DNA from: Sinimarinibacterium flocculans
GTDB taxonomy: Bacteria > Pseudomonadota > Gammaproteobacteria > Nevskiales > Nevskiaceae
Assembly: GCF_003201205.1 (NCBI RefSeq)
Contig: NZ_QICN01000003.1
Location: forward strand, 62,001-126,000
Length of the DNA stretch: 64,000 nucleotides
Reading direction: 5' to 3'
Shown here piece after piece: positions 54,239 through 63,720 of this stretch. The position numbers and the translations under genes were made by a program. Position 1 is the first letter of the stretch. Every line of letters begins with the position of its first letter. The notes under the pieces were generated by a model. The model was not told where the DNA came from, made no database searches, and saw nothing but the letters and a program-made list of their open reading frames with translations.

Positions 54239-55324
54239 TCACCGCACCTTCAGCGAGGCCAGGCCGACCAGCACCAGGATCAGCGTGACGATCCAGAAGC
54301 GCACGATGATCTTCGGTTCGGGCCAGCCCTTGAGCTCGAAGTGGTGGTGCAGCGGTGCCATGCGGAAGATGCGCTTGCCGCCGCTGTACTTGTAGTAGAG
54401 CACCTGGATCGCGACCGACAGGGTCTCGGCCACGAACACGCCGCCCATGATCGCCAGCACGATCTCCTGACGCACCAGCACCGCGACGACGCCGAGCGCC
54501 GCGCCCAGCGCCAGCGCGCCGACATCGCCCATGAACACCTGCGCGGGGTAGGCGTTGAACCACAGGAAGCCGAGCCCGGCGCCGGCAATCGCCGTGCAGA
54601 AGATCGCCAGCTCGCCGACGCCGGCGATGTACGGAATGCCGAGGTAGCGGGAGATCACCGCATTGCCGCTGGCGTAGGCGAACACCGCCAGCGCCGACGC
54701 CACCAGCACGGTCGGCATGATCGCCAGCCCGTCGAGGCCATCGGTGAGATTGACCGCGTTGCTGGCCCCGACGATGACGAGGTAGGCCCAGGGGATGAAG
54801 AAGATGCCGAGCGTGATCGACACGTCCTTGAGGAACGGGAAGATCAGCGTGGTCTCGATCGGCGCGCGCGCGGTGGCGAAGATCAGCGTGGAAACGCCGA
54901 ACCCGGCCAGCGACAGCCAGAAATACTTCTTGCGCGCCGGCAGCCCCTTCGGGTTCTTGTGCTTGATCTTGATGTAGTCGTCGGCGAAGCCGACCGCGCC
55001 GAATGCGATCGTCACCATCAGTGCAAACCAGACGAAGCGGTTGCCGAGGTCCGACCACAGCAGCGTCGCCACCGAGATCGCGCACAGGATCAGCACGCCG
55101 CCCATCGTCGGCGTGCCGGTCTTCTTCAGATGCGTGGCAGGCCCGTCGTCGCGCACCGGCTGGCCGAACTTGAAACGGTAAAGGCGCTCGATCATCCACG
55201 GCCCGAACGCGAACGAGAAGGCGAGCGCGGTCAGCACGCCCAGCACGCTGCGGAACGTCAGGTACGAAAAGACGTTGAAGCCGCTGACGTACCGCTGAAG
55301 AAATTCCGCGAGTTCGTACAGCAT
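54239..55324 (-). CDS. mraY: Phospho-MurNAc-pentapeptide transferase MraY
   Basis: The integral membrane enzyme that makes lipid I. 361 residues, ten membrane helices, with [26 protein letters not shown] carrying the catalytic Asp pair, [10 protein letters not shown] and the C-terminal [11 protein letters not shown] segment. ATG overlaps the murF stop by one base (TGATG). Confidence 0.98.
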   Translation of the reverse strand: MLYELAEFLQRYVSGFNVFSYLTFRSVLGVLTALAFSFAFGPWMIERLYRFKFGQPVRDDGPATHLKKTGTPTMGGVLILCAISVATLLWSDLGNRFVWFALMVTIAFGAVGFADDYIKIKHKNPKGLPARKKYFWLSLAGFGVSTLIFATARAPIETTLIFPFLKDVSITLGIFFIPWAYLVIVGASNAVNLTDGLDGLAIMPTVLVASALAVFAYASGNAVISRYLGIPYIAGVGELAIFCTAIAGAGLGFLWFNAYPAQVFMGDVGALALGAALGVVAVLVRQEIVLAIMGGVFVAETLSVAIQVLYYKYSGGKRIFRMAPLHHHFELKGWPEPKIIVRFWIVTLILVLVGLASLKVR

Positions 55325-56685
55325 CAGTGTGTGCCCCCTTGCGCCCCGCCGGTCAGCTGCTCGACCACGCGTTCCATTCGCGCCGAGCGCGACCCCTTGA
55401 CCAGCACCACCGTGTCGGCGTCGAGCCGGGCGCGCAGCGCACCCGTCAGCGCCGCCACGTCGTCGAAGACCTCGGCGCCGGGTCCGAACCCGTGCGCCGC
55501 TTCGGCGGCGAGCCGCCCCAGCGCGTAGAGCCGCTCGACACCGAGCGACCGCGCTTGCCGCCCCGCCTCGAAATGCAGTTGCGGCGCCTCGGCACCGAGC
55601 TCGGCCATGTCGCCGAGCACGAGGCAGCGATGGGCGCGCAGCTGCGACAGCAGCTCGATGGCGGCGCGCAGCGAACCCGGGTTGGCGTTGTAGCTGTCGT
55701 CGAGCACGCGCGCGCCCTCGGGCGTGCGCTTCCAGATCAGGCGTCCGCCCGCAGGTTCGACCGCCGCCAGCCCGCGGGCGATGTCCTCGGCGCCCAGACC
55801 GAGGGCCACGCCGCAGGCGGCTGCCGCCAGCGCATTCATCACGTTGTGCCGGCCCGGCAGCATCAGACGCACCGTCGCGCGTCCGGACGGCGTCAGTAGG
55901 ACGAAGCGACTGCCGGCACCGTCGCCCGACGGCTCAATCTGCTGCGCGCGCACGTCGGCTTCGGCGTCGATACCGAACTCGATCCGCGACACCCGCGAGG
56001 CCAGCCCCCGCCACAGCGATGCATAGCGGTCGTCGGCGTTGATCACTGCAACACCGGCATCGCCGAGTGCCGCGAACAGTTCGCCCTTGGCATGCGCGAC
56101 ACCCTCGCGCGAACCGAAACCCTCGAGGTGGGCGTCGCCGGCCTGGGTGACGACGCCGACGTCGGGACGCGCAAGCGCCGCCAGAGTCGCGATCTCGCCG
56201 GCATGGTTCGCGCCCATCTCGATCACGGCGGTCCGGTGCTCGGCGCGCAAACCGAGCAGCGTCAGCGGTACGCCGATGTGGTTGTTCAGATTGCCGCGGG
56301 TCGCATGGACCGGGCCGCGCGCGGTGAAGACCGCCGCCAGCATCTGCTTGGTCGTGGTCTTGCCGTTGCTGCCGGTCACCGCAACCACCGGCGATGTGAA
56401 GCGCGTCCGCCAGTGCGCCGACAGGCGTTGTAGTCCATCCAGCGTGTCGTCGACCCGCAGTTGCGGCAGTGCCACGTCGCACCACCGCGACACCATCGCC
56501 GCGGCCGCGCCCGCCGACCGGACCTGCGCGAGGAAATCGTGGGCATCGTGACGCTCGCCGCGCAGGGCGACGAACAGTTCGCCACCGGCGATCGTGCGGC
56601 TGTCGATCGTCACGCCGTCGAAGGCCGCGTCGCCATTGCGCAGCTCTCCGCCGAGCAGGCCCGCGAGTTCGCCGAGCGCCATCAT
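55324..56685 (-). CDS. murF: UDP-MurNAc-tripeptide--D-alanyl-D-alanine ligase
   Basis: Adds D-Ala-D-Ala to the tripeptide precursor. 453 residues from ATG 56685: [20 protein letters not shown]-loop [23 protein letters not shown] and [17 protein letters not shown] overlaps the murE stop. The open frame extends upstream inside murE but the family begins here. Confidence 0.97.
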   Translation of the reverse strand: MMALGELAGLLGGELRNGDAAFDGVTIDSRTIAGGELFVALRGERHDAHDFLAQVRSAGAAAAMVSRWCDVALPQLRVDDTLDGLQRLSAHWRTRFTSPVVAVTGSNGKTTTKQMLAAVFTARGPVHATRGNLNNHIGVPLTLLGLRAEHRTAVIEMGANHAGEIATLAALARPDVGVVTQAGDAHLEGFGSREGVAHAKGELFAALGDAGVAVINADDRYASLWRGLASRVSRIEFGIDAEADVRAQQIEPSGDGAGSRFVLLTPSGRATVRLMLPGRHNVMNALAAAACGVALGLGAEDIARGLAAVEPAGGRLIWKRTPEGARVLDDSYNANPGSLRAAIELLSQLRAHRCLVLGDMAELGAEAPQLHFEAGRQARSLGVERLYALGRLAAEAAHGFGPGAEVFDDVAALTGALRARLDADTVVLVKGSRSARMERVVEQLTGGAQGGTH

Positions 56686-58250
56686 GCGGCGCCCCCCGGC
56701 ACGGCCACGCCGGTCAGCCGCGCGGCAAGTGCGCGGTCGCTGAACGCCCGGACCTCGCTGCCATAGGTCTGCGTCTGCTCGTGGCCCTTGCCGGCGACGA
56801 CGACGACGTCGGCCGCACCGGCCTCCTCGACGGCGCAACGGACCGCCTCGGCGCGGTCGTGGATCACGCGCACCGCGTCGCGCATCGCGTCCGGAATCCC
56901 GGCCAGGATCTCCTCGACGATGGCCTGCGGCGACTCGCTGCGCGGATTGTCGTCGGTGACGATCAGGTGGTCAGCCAGCGACGCAGCGGCGGCCCCCATC
57001 AATGGGCGCTTGCCGCGATCGCGATCGCCGCCGCAGCCGAAGACGCAGTACAGGCGTCCGCGCGCATGCGCGCGGACCGCGGAAAGGATCTGGCGCAGGG
57101 CCTCGGGCGTGTGCGCGTAGTCGACCACGATCAGCGGTGCCGCGGCCGGGCCGCGAAAGGCCTCGATGCGACCCGGCACCGTCTGCACCTGCGCCAGGGC
57201 ATCGACGGCCGTCTTCAGCGCCGCGCCGCGCGCCAGCAGCACGCCAAGTGTCGCCATCAGGTTGTAGGCGTTGAAGCGCCCGAGCAGTCGGCTGCGCAGC
57301 GTGGCGCTGCCCCAGCTCGTGTCGAGCGCCATTTCGATGCCGTCCGCCCCGAGGCGCAGTTCGCGCCCGATCACGTGGGCGTCGCCCGCCGGCACCGGGC
57401 CGTCCAGCCCGTAGGCGATCCGTTGCGCGCGCGTCTCGAGCGCCGTCGTCCAGGCCGCGCCGTGCGCGTCGTCGCGGTTGAGCACCACCGCCGTCAGGTC
57501 CGGCAGCTCGAAGAGGCGACGCTTGGCTGCCGCGTAGGCCTCGACGGTGCCGTGGTAGTCGAGATGATCGCGCGTGATGTTGGTGAGGACGGCGACGTCG
57601 AAGTGCATGCCGGCGATGCGCGACTGGTCGAGCGCATGGGACGACACCTCCATCGCCAGCGCCTGCGCCCCCTCGTCGCGCAGCGTGGCGACTCGCCGCT
57701 GCAGGCTGACCGCGTCGGGCGTCGTGTGCGTCGATGCCTCCAATGCGCCGACGCGGCCGCTGCCGATGGTGCCGATGTACGCACAGGGCAGGCCCAATCC
57801 GTCGAGCGCCTGCGCGACCAGATACGCCGTCGAGGTCTTGCCGTCGGTGCCGGTGACGCCGGTGCAGAACATGCGCTGCGACGGCCGGTTGAAGAACCGC
57901 GCCGCGATCTCGCCGGCGCGCGCCGACAAGCGCGGCACCGCGATCTCCGGCACGTCCACCTGCGGCTGCGACCAGCCGGCCGCCGGTTCCCAGGCCACCG
58001 CCGCCGCTCCGCGCTCGATCGCCTGATCGAGATGCGCGAGCCCGTGCGTGCCGCGACCGCTGCAGGCCAGGAACAGGTCGCCGGGCGATACGCGACGCGA
58101 GTCCGTCTCGACGCCGGCAACCTCCACGTCCGGCGCGGGCACGCCGAAGTCGGCGAGCAGCGCCTGCAGCGAGCGCTGCGCATTGCCGGGCGCCCCGGCC
58201 ATCCCCCGGCCGGCCTGACCGGCCGTCTGCGTCGTGGCGGACCGGCTCAC
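56682..58250 (-). CDS. murE: UDP-MurNAc-L-Ala-D-Glu--2,6-diaminopimelate ligase
   Basis: Adds the third peptide residue. The DNPR motif (TDDNPRSE) is the meso-diaminopimelate specificity signature, so the peptidoglycan is DAP type. P-loop TGTDGKTSTA, HTTPDAVSLQ and NITRDHLDYHG are present. The GTG at 58250 overlaps the ftsI stop by 4 bp, giving 522 residues; ATG 58202 (506 residues) is closer to the usual length and also plausible. Confidence 0.97.
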   Translation of the reverse strand: MSRSATTQTAGQAGRGMAGAPGNAQRSLQALLADFGVPAPDVEVAGVETDSRRVSPGDLFLACSGRGTHGLAHLDQAIERGAAAVAWEPAAGWSQPQVDVPEIAVPRLSARAGEIAARFFNRPSQRMFCTGVTGTDGKTSTAYLVAQALDGLGLPCAYIGTIGSGRVGALEASTHTTPDAVSLQRRVATLRDEGAQALAMEVSSHALDQSRIAGMHFDVAVLTNITRDHLDYHGTVEAYAAAKRRLFELPDLTAVVLNRDDAHGAAWTTALETRAQRIAYGLDGPVPAGDAHVIGRELRLGADGIEMALDTSWGSATLRSRLLGRFNAYNLMATLGVLLARGAALKTAVDALAQVQTVPGRIEAFRGPAAAPLIVVDYAHTPEALRQILSAVRAHARGRLYCVFGCGGDRDRGKRPLMGAAAASLADHLIVTDDNPRSESPQAIVEEILAGIPDAMRDAVRVIHDRAEAVRCAVEEAGAADVVVVAGKGHEQTQTYGSEVRAFSDRALAARLTGVAVPGGAA

Positions 58251-60007
58251 GAGCGCGGCCCCGCGACGTTGGCACCGAGCGGAAGGGCCACCGTGCGCGG
58301 CACCGCCGGCGCCAGCTCCGGCGCATCCGTGCCTTCCGGGGAGATCTGCAGCAGCCGCGCCGCATCCTGCATGACCCGCGAGAACACCGGTGCCGCGACG
58401 AGCCCGCCGTAGTAGCCCTCGGCGCCCGGCTCGTCGATCATCACCAGCCCTACCAGTCGCGGACGCTCGGCGGGCACCATGCCGACGAACAGCGACTGGT
58501 GGCGGTTGCCGTCGTAGCCACCGGTATCCGCGACCTTGCGCACGGTGCCGGTCTTGCCGGCGACGCGATAGCCGCTGATCGCGGCGCGACGCGCAGTGCC
58601 CTGCGGCGTGACCACCTGCTCGAGCATGCGCCGCACTTCCCTGGCGGTGGTCGCCGACACCGCCCGCTGCGGCGGCATCGGCAGCCCGCCGCGCACCAGC
58701 TTGATCTGCGGCATCAGCCCGTCGTTGGCCAGCGCCGCGTAAGCGCGCAGCAGGTGCATCGCCGACAGCGAGAAACCGTAACCGTAGGACGCCGTCGCGG
58801 TCGCGATCTGGCCCCAGTCGGTGAAATGCCGCAGGACCGGGTTCACCTCGCCGGGAAAGCCCGTGTACATCGCCTCGCCGAGGCCGAAGCGCTGGTAGCC
58901 GGACCACACCGCCTCGGGCCCCAGCGTCATGCCGATCTTCGCCGCACCGACGTTGCTCGACTTGCTGAGCAGCTTGGTCATGTCGACGATGCCCTGGGGA
59001 TGCACGTCGCGCACGGTGAGCGCGCCGACCTTGTAGGTGCCCGGGCGGGTGTCGATGATGCTCGACGGCTGGAAGATGCCGAGCTCCAGCGCCTGCGCGA
59101 CCAGCAGCGGCTTGACCGTGGAGCCCGGCTCGAACGAGTCGATGATCGCGCGATTGCGCGCGCCCTTGGACATGCGCTCGCCGGAATTGTTGGGGTTGAA
59201 CCCGGGCTGCGCGGCGATGGCAAGCACGTCGCCGGTGGCGCTGTCGGCGACGACGATGACGCCGCCGCGTGCCTTGTGCTCGGCCACCGCGTTCTTCAGT
59301 TCGCGGTAGGCGAGATACTGGATGCGCAGGTCGATCGTCAGCCGCACGTCCTCGCCGGACTGCGCCGCCCGGAACTCCAGGTTGTCCTCGACGACGCGCC
59401 CGGTGCGGTCGCGGATCACGCGCCGCTCGCCGTCGTGGCCGGCGAGCACCGTCTCCTGCGCCTTCTCGATACCTTCGAGCCCGGTGCCCTCGCGTCCGGT
59501 GAAGCCGACGAGCTGACCGGCGATCTCGCCTGCCGGGTAATAGCGCGCGTATGACGGCTCGGAGAACACGCCGGGCGCCCCGAGCGACAGGATGCGCTTG
59601 GCGTCGGCCGGCGACAGCGGATCGCTGACGTAGACGAACTTGCGATCGGCGCGCGCCTTGAGGAACCGTTCGAGTTCCGACGGCCGGCGGTCGAGCATCT
59701 TCGCCAGCGCCGTCAGATGCGGCGGTGAGTCGAGCAACGCCGAAGGCACGACCCAGATCGTCTCCACCGGCGCCGACAGCGCCAGCGGCTCGCCGCGGCG
59801 GTCGAGGATCGCGCCGCGATGCGCCGGAATCGTCATCGTGCGGATGTGGCGCTTGTTGCCCTCGCGCGTCAGAAAATCGCGCTCCAGAACCTGCAACTGG
59901 AACGCGCGCCCGAAGACGATGAAGGCGCCGATCGCCATCGCCCCGATGACGAAGCTGCGGCGCCAGCTGCCGACCGGCTCGGCGACGGGATGACGGACGG
60001 CGGTCAC
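58247..60007 (-). CDS. ftsI: Septal peptidoglycan transpeptidase FtsI (PBP3)
   Basis: The class B penicillin-binding protein of the divisome. 586 residues: a cytoplasmic start, one membrane helix (about 20-38), the pedestal (PAHRGAILDRRGEPLALS) and the transpeptidase with SxxK (PGSTVKPL), SxN (SKSSNVG) and KTG (AGKTGTVRK). It starts with GTG, preceded by GGGAG 6 bases upstream, 40 bp after the ftsL stop. Confidence 0.98.
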   Translation of the reverse strand: MTAVRHPVAEPVGSWRRSFVIGAMAIGAFIVFGRAFQLQVLERDFLTREGNKRHIRTMTIPAHRGAILDRRGEPLALSAPVETIWVVPSALLDSPPHLTALAKMLDRRPSELERFLKARADRKFVYVSDPLSPADAKRILSLGAPGVFSEPSYARYYPAGEIAGQLVGFTGREGTGLEGIEKAQETVLAGHDGERRVIRDRTGRVVEDNLEFRAAQSGEDVRLTIDLRIQYLAYRELKNAVAEHKARGGVIVVADSATGDVLAIAAQPGFNPNNSGERMSKGARNRAIIDSFEPGSTVKPLLVAQALELGIFQPSSIIDTRPGTYKVGALTVRDVHPQGIVDMTKLLSKSSNVGAAKIGMTLGPEAVWSGYQRFGLGEAMYTGFPGEVNPVLRHFTDWGQIATATASYGYGFSLSAMHLLRAYAALANDGLMPQIKLVRGGLPMPPQRAVSATTAREVRRMLEQVVTPQGTARRAAISGYRVAGKTGTVRKVADTGGYDGNRHQSLFVGMVPAERPRLVGLVMIDEPGAEGYYGGLVAAPVFSRVMQDAARLLQISPEGTDAPELAPAVPRTVALPLGANVAGPRS

Positions 60008-60047
60008 CGGATCGCTCCCGGCCGGAGGCGGGGGACGTGCAGCGCGC

Positions 60048-60320
60048 TCACGGCCCGCTCCCGACGATGACGTAGTCGCGCGGCTCGGTCATGCCGAGTT
60101 GCTCGCGCGCGATCTTGTCGACGCGGTTGTTGTGCGCGAGTGTCGCCTCCTCGAGCTGGAGCTGCGCCCATTCCATCTCAAGGCGCTCGTGCTCCTGGCG
60201 CAGGTTTTCGATCTCGGCCACCAGTGCGCGGTTCTCGTGCTTGGTCCGCACGACGGCGAGCGCGGAGACGAAGACGGCGACGATCAGCGCCAGCGGCAGC
60301 AGCAGGACGCCGGACTTCAT
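60048..60320 (-). CDS. ftsL: Cell division protein FtsL
   Basis: A small bitopic divisome protein that forms a coiled coil with FtsB. 90 residues: membrane helix at residues 3-24, then a leucine-zipper-like periplasmic stretch (ENRALVAEIENLRQEHERLE in part) and an RVDKIAREQLGMTEP end. The short cytoplasmic part is only two residues. ATG overlaps the rsmH stop (ATGA). Confidence 0.95.
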   Translation of the reverse strand: MKSGVLLLPLALIVAVFVSALAVVRTKHENRALVAEIENLRQEHERLEMEWAQLQLEEATLAHNNRVDKIAREQLGMTEPRDYVIVGSGP

Positions 60321-61276
60321 GGCTGCTCCCCGAGCCGCTGCGCGATGCGCAGGACCGCGCTGCGCGCGCGCGGGTTGGTCGCACGCTCGTCATCGCCCGG
60401 GAACTGCTTGCCGAGCAGGCGCACCCGCGGCGTCTCGCTGCGGGCATCGTCGCGCAGGCGGTGCTTGACGATGCGGTCCTCGAGCGAATGGAAGCTGATC
60501 ACCACCAGCCGTCCGCCGGGCGCCAGGACGTCGATCGCCGCATCGAGCGCTGCGGTCAGCACCTCGAGCTCGCGGTTGATATGGATGCGGATCGCCTGGA
60601 AGCTGCGCGTGGCCGGGTGGATCTTGCGGCTGCGCGGGCCCGGCACCGATGCAATCAGTGCCGCGAGCTGCGCGGTCGTCTCGATCGGCGCCGTCTTGCG
60701 CGTCTCGACGATGCGGCGCGCGATGCGCCGGCTGTTGCGCTCCTCGCCGAAGCGCCAGAGGACGTCGGCGATCTCGGCCTCCTGCGCCCGCGCCAGCCAT
60801 TGCGCGGCCGACTCGCCGGCCTGCGGATTCATGCGCATGTCCAGCGGGCCGTCCTTGGAGAAGCTGAAACCGCGCGCGGCATCGTCGAGCTGCGGCGACG
60901 ACACGCCCAGGTCCATCAGCACACCGTCGACGCGACCGGCGATGCCGATCTCCTGGGCAAACGCCGCGATGCCGGCGAAGTTGCGGTGATGGATCGCGAA
61001 GTTGCCGACGTCCGCGAACGCCTCGCGGGCGTGGGCGACGGCCTGCGGATCCTGGTCGAGCGCATGCAGCATCCCGTTGCCGCCGATGCCATCGAGGATC
61101 GCGCGACTGTGGCCGCCGCGACCGAAAGTGGCGTCCACGAAGACCGGATTCGTCAGGGGGGCACCAGAACGCAGGCCCAGTCCGGCCAGCGCTTCGTCGA
61201 GCATCACCGGCCGGTGCAGATCCACGGTCCGATCAGCCCAGTCGCGATGCAGTGCGGGCGCGATATCGAATGGCAT
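60317..61276 (-). CDS. rsmH: 16S rRNA (cytosine1402-N4)-methyltransferase RsmH
   Basis: Methylates N4 of C1402 in the ribosomal P site. 319 residues: HRPVMLDEALAGLGL, FVDATFGRGGHSRAIL for SAM binding, VDGVLMDLGVSSPQLD and VISFHSLEDRIVKH near the end. GAGG precedes the ATG at 61276. It lies 9 bp after mraZ. Confidence 0.97.
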   Translation of the reverse strand: MPFDIAPALHRDWADRTVDLHRPVMLDEALAGLGLRSGAPLTNPVFVDATFGRGGHSRAILDGIGGNGMLHALDQDPQAVAHAREAFADVGNFAIHHRNFAGIAAFAQEIGIAGRVDGVLMDLGVSSPQLDDAARGFSFSKDGPLDMRMNPQAGESAAQWLARAQEAEIADVLWRFGEERNSRRIARRIVETRKTAPIETTAQLAALIASVPGPRSRKIHPATRSFQAIRIHINRELEVLTAALDAAIDVLAPGGRLVVISFHSLEDRIVKHRLRDDARSETPRVRLLGKQFPGDDERATNPRARSAVLRIAQRLGEQP

Positions 61277-61285
61277 CGCCGCGCC

Positions 61286-61726
61286 TCACCGCCGGATGGT
61301 CCGGAATGCCGACTGCAACGCCGGCATGCGATCGACGGCTTCGCCGAAACGCTGCTCCCATTCCGTGGCCGCCCACAGGTCGAAGCGGCTGTCCTGGCCC
61401 ATCAGCACCGCCGCGCCATCGAGCTGGACGCGCTTGCGCAGCATCGGCGGCAGCAGCACGCGACCCTGCTTGTCGATCTCGGTGTCGGCCGCGAAGCCGA
61501 CGAACCATTGCTTGAGCGTCTCGGCCTGTTCGCGATCTTCCATCGCCTGGATGTCGCGGACGATGCGCTCGAACTCGGGCAGCGGGTAGATCTCCAGGCA
61601 GGGGTTCGGGCCGACCGTGATCACCAGCTGCGAATCGCACTGTTCGGCGAGCGCCAGGCGATAACGCGCCGGGATCGCCAGGCGACCCTTGTCGTCCACC
61701 GCCAGGTGATGCACGCCCTTGAACAT
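61286..61726 (-). CDS. mraZ: Transcriptional regulator MraZ
   Basis: The AbrB/SpoVT-type regulator at the head of dcw, known in E. coli and others to bind its own promoter repeats. 146 residues with two copies of the DxxGR fold: DDKGRLAIPARYR (residues 11-23) and DKQGRVLLPPML in the second half. A three-repeat MraZ box lies 19-43 bp upstream of the ATG, matching autoregulation. Confidence 0.96.
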   Translation of the reverse strand: MFKGVHHLAVDDKGRLAIPARYRLALAEQCDSQLVITVGPNPCLEIYPLPEFERIVRDIQAMEDREQAETLKQWFVGFAADTEIDKQGRVLLPPMLRKRVQLDGAAVLMGQDSRFDLWAATEWEQRFGEAVDRMPALQSAFRTIRR

Positions 61727-61744
61727 GACTGACGCAGGGTCTTA

Positions 61745-61769
61745 CCCCACTTTCTCCCACTTTCCACCA
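61745..61769 (-). promoter_or_regulatory. MraZ box: three direct repeats
   Basis: On the minus strand TGGTG, TGGGA and TGGGG are separated by exactly 5 bases each (GAAAG both times), giving 10-bp periodicity. This is the TGGGN-N5 arrangement bound by MraZ in E. coli. It lies just after the predicted start site, so binding would block early elongation or initiation. Confidence 0.9.
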
Positions 61770-61779
61770 CTTCGTGGGA

Positions 61780-61808
61780 ACTATACGCCACCACCTGTCC
61801 ACCCGCAA
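61780..61808 (-). promoter_or_regulatory. Pmra promoter of the dcw cluster
   Basis: On the minus strand TTGCGG (61803-61808), a 17-bp spacer and TATAGT (61780-61785) predict transcription from about 61773, some 47 bases before the mraZ ATG. The MraZ repeats begin 4 bases after that start. This is the main promoter for mraZ through the downstream division genes. Confidence 0.85.
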
Positions 61809-61809
61809 G

Positions 61810-62036
61810 ACAGCGAGCCGACAAAAATCCCGCCAAAACAGAGGCTTATGACCAACCGCTGAACGATCGGACGAAATACATAAAAAACAAGGGATTAAAA
61901 GGTGTTGTTGATGTATTACCTGCGGTCGTGGCCGGGTATCGGCCCCGATCGACCCGCGAGGTGTGCTCTTCAAGAAGACAAAATAACTAAAGCATATACA
62001 TCATCACAAATGCGACGACCGGCGGACGCGACGAGA
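61810..62036. other. AT-rich non-coding spacer between rnpB and Pmra
   Basis: No gene is seen. Two blocks (about 61855-61920 and 61975-62025) are strikingly AT-rich compared with the flanking sequence and are split by a GC-rich patch with GGTCGATCGGGGCCGATACC-type near-symmetry. They may hold the rnpB 3' processing and termination region and upstream elements for Pmra; no clear T-tract terminator was found. Confidence 0.5.
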
Positions 62037-62037
62037 A

Positions 62038-62435
62038 AGGTGGGAGCCGGCCTGTAAGCCGGGTTCTGTGCCGGACGCTTGCGCGCCCACGGCAGCCATT
62101 CCTCTAGGCGCGGCGTCACCGCCGCGCTCCAGCAACCTACCCGGAAGGCACGCGGGCCACGCGTCGTACGGACGAGCCGTACACCTTCCCTATTTGGTCT
62201 TGCTCCAGGTGGGGTTTGCCGTGCCGGTCCGTTGCCGGACTCGCGGTGCGCTCTTACCGCACCGTTTCACCCTTGCCTGTGCCCTGACACGTCGTGTCGG
62301 GGCCATCGGCGGTCTGCTCTCTGTTGCACTTTCCGTCGGCTCGCGCCGCCCAGGCGTTACCTGGCACCCTGCCCTGCGGAGCCCGGACTTTCCTCCCCCG
62401 CATTGCTGCGGCGGCGGCTGCCCGGCCGACTCCCG
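62038..62435 (-). ncRNA. rnpB: RNase P RNA (bacterial type A)
   Basis: Universally conserved pieces are present on the minus strand in order: GAGGAAAGTCCGGGCTCC (complement of 62378-62395), AGGGTGCCAGGTAACGCCTGG, GCAACAGAGAGCA, AAACGGTGCGGTAAGAGCGCACCG (in part), GACCAAATAGG and the 3' end ACAGAACCCGGCTTA (62056-62070). Length is about 398 nt. A GATAAT -10 box (62441-62446) places the 5' end near 62435. RNase P RNA trims tRNA 5' ends with RnpA. rnpB next to mraZ is also seen in Pseudomonas. Confidence 0.97.
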
Positions 62436-62440
62436 GCGGC

Positions 62441-62446
62441 ATTATC
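62441..62446 (-). promoter_or_regulatory. -10 box of rnpB
   Basis: GATAAT on the minus strand, 6-7 bases before the predicted RNase P RNA 5' end. The -35 region (about 62464-62469) is poor. The divergent SRPBCC gene begins 57 bp away. Confidence 0.6.
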
Positions 62447-62502
62447 GCCGATCGCGATTGGGTAGAGTGCGCGACTCGTTCAGGTTTCTTGAGGGGGTTT
62501 CG

Positions 62503-62937
62503 ATGTCGCAGCAGCAGATTCGTCAGCACGTGCGCGTGCGTGCGCCGGTCGACCGCGTCTTCGCGTTCTTCGCCGACCACGAGCGTTTCATCAGGTTGAT
62601 GGGCGGGCGCTGCCGACGGATCGTCGACGGACAGGAAGAGCCCAACGGGCTGGGGTCGGTCCGTCGCATCGGGCCGGGTCTGCTGTCCTTCGACGAGACC
62701 ATCGTGACTTTCGACAAGAATGCCCGCATCGAGTACGCGATCACCCGTGGCAGCCCGATCCGCGCCCATCGCGGCACGATCGACTTTCGCGACGACCGTG
62801 GCGCGACCGTCGTCGACTACGTGATCCGCTTCGAGCCGAAGATCCCGCTGACCGGCGGCCTCATCGCCCGCGGCCTGAAGCTGGCCTGGAATCTCAACGC
62901 ACCGAAGGTCCTCGCGCGGCTCGAACAGGCGGCATGA
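62503..62937 (+). CDS. SRPBCC family (polyketide cyclase/dehydrase-like) protein
   Basis: A 144-residue helix-grip protein: APVDRVFAFFADHERFIRLMGG near the start (given in part as VFAFFADHERF), RRIGPGLLSFDE in the sheet and a C-terminal helix LARGLKLAWNLN-like. The fold binds hydrophobic ligands; no reaction can be assigned. GAGGGGG precedes ATG 62503. A longer open frame upstream is antisense to rnpB and is discounted. The next gene overlaps its stop (ATGA). Confidence 0.82.
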   Translation: MSQQQIRQHVRVRAPVDRVFAFFADHERFIRLMGGRCRRIVDGQEEPNGLGSVRRIGPGLLSFDETIVTFDKNARIEYAITRGSPIRAHRGTIDFRDDRGATVVDYVIRFEPKIPLTGGLIARGLKLAWNLNAPKVLARLEQAA

Positions 62938-63710
62938 GCCTGCGCGTCGTCTCGCACACCTGCTCGAACACCGAGATCGTCTGCGCGCTCGGCTGCGCGG
63001 ACCTGCTGGTCGCGGTCGACAGCGACTCGGACTTCCCGCCCGAGGTCGTCGGCGCGCTGCCGCAGCTCGGTCGCGATCTCGCGCTGGACACCGAAGCCGT
63101 GCGCGCACTGTCGCCGGACCTCGTGCTGACCTCGCTGACCGTCCCCGGCCACGAACGCGTCGTCGACGGCTTGCGCGACGCGGGGCTGCGCTGCCTGGTC
63201 ATCGAACCGTACTCGCTGCACGACGTCTATCGCAGCATCCACGACGTCGCCGCGGCACTCGGCGTGCCGGCGCGCGGCGCGGCGCTGGTCGAAGGGATGG
63301 AAGCAGCGATGCCGGCCCGGCCGGCGCGACCGGATGCGCCGCGCGTGCTCGTCGAATGGTGGCCGAAGCCGGTGATCGGCGCCGCACGCCGCTCCTGGGT
63401 ACACGACCTGATCGAACGCGCCGGTGCGCGCAACGCACTCGACGCGCACAACGCCCCGACGGCGACGCCACCAACGCCGCCGGCTGCCGATGCGATCGTC
63501 ATGTCCTGGTGCGGCGTGAAGGTCGAGAACTACCGCGCCGACGTCGTCCTGCGACGCGAGGGCTGGCAGGAAGTTGCCGCCATCCGTGAGGCCCGCGTGC
63601 AGGCCGTATCGGAGGCCTTTCTCGGCCGTCCGGGACCGCGCCTGGTCGACGGCTACCGCGCGCTGCGCGATCTGGTCGAGCGTTTCCATGCGCGCACACC
63701 GGCACACTGA
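62934..63710 (+). CDS. Periplasmic-binding-protein-like metal/cobalamin receptor without signal peptide
   Basis: A 258-residue protein of the helical-backbone metal receptor (BtuF/FhuD-like) fold: VVSHTCSNTEIVCALGCADLLVAVD at the start (in part, SNTEIVCALGCAD), then LSPDLVLTS and VHDLIERAGARNAL, both standard for this fold. There is no signal peptide or lipobox, so it should stay in the cytosol, unlike transport receptors. It is coupled to the SRPBCC gene by a 4-bp overlap. Ligand unknown; no ABC transporter genes are adjacent within the window. Confidence 0.8.
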   Translation: MSLRVVSHTCSNTEIVCALGCADLLVAVDSDSDFPPEVVGALPQLGRDLALDTEAVRALSPDLVLTSLTVPGHERVVDGLRDAGLRCLVIEPYSLHDVYRSIHDVAAALGVPARGAALVEGMEAAMPARPARPDAPRVLVEWWPKPVIGAARRSWVHDLIERAGARNALDAHNAPTATPPTPPAADAIVMSWCGVKVENYRADVVLRREGWQEVAAIREARVQAVSEAFLGRPGPRLVDGYRALRDLVERFHARTPAH

Positions 63711-63720
63711 GGGCTCTGCC

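Noticed and set aside
62068-62500. Open frames on the plus strand upstream of the SRPBCC gene
   Set aside because: They run antisense through the RNase P RNA gene, whose conserved core explains this stretch.
62934-63710. Cobalamin riboswitch upstream of the BtuF-like gene
   Set aside because: There is no intergenic leader; the gene overlaps the one before it by 4 bp.
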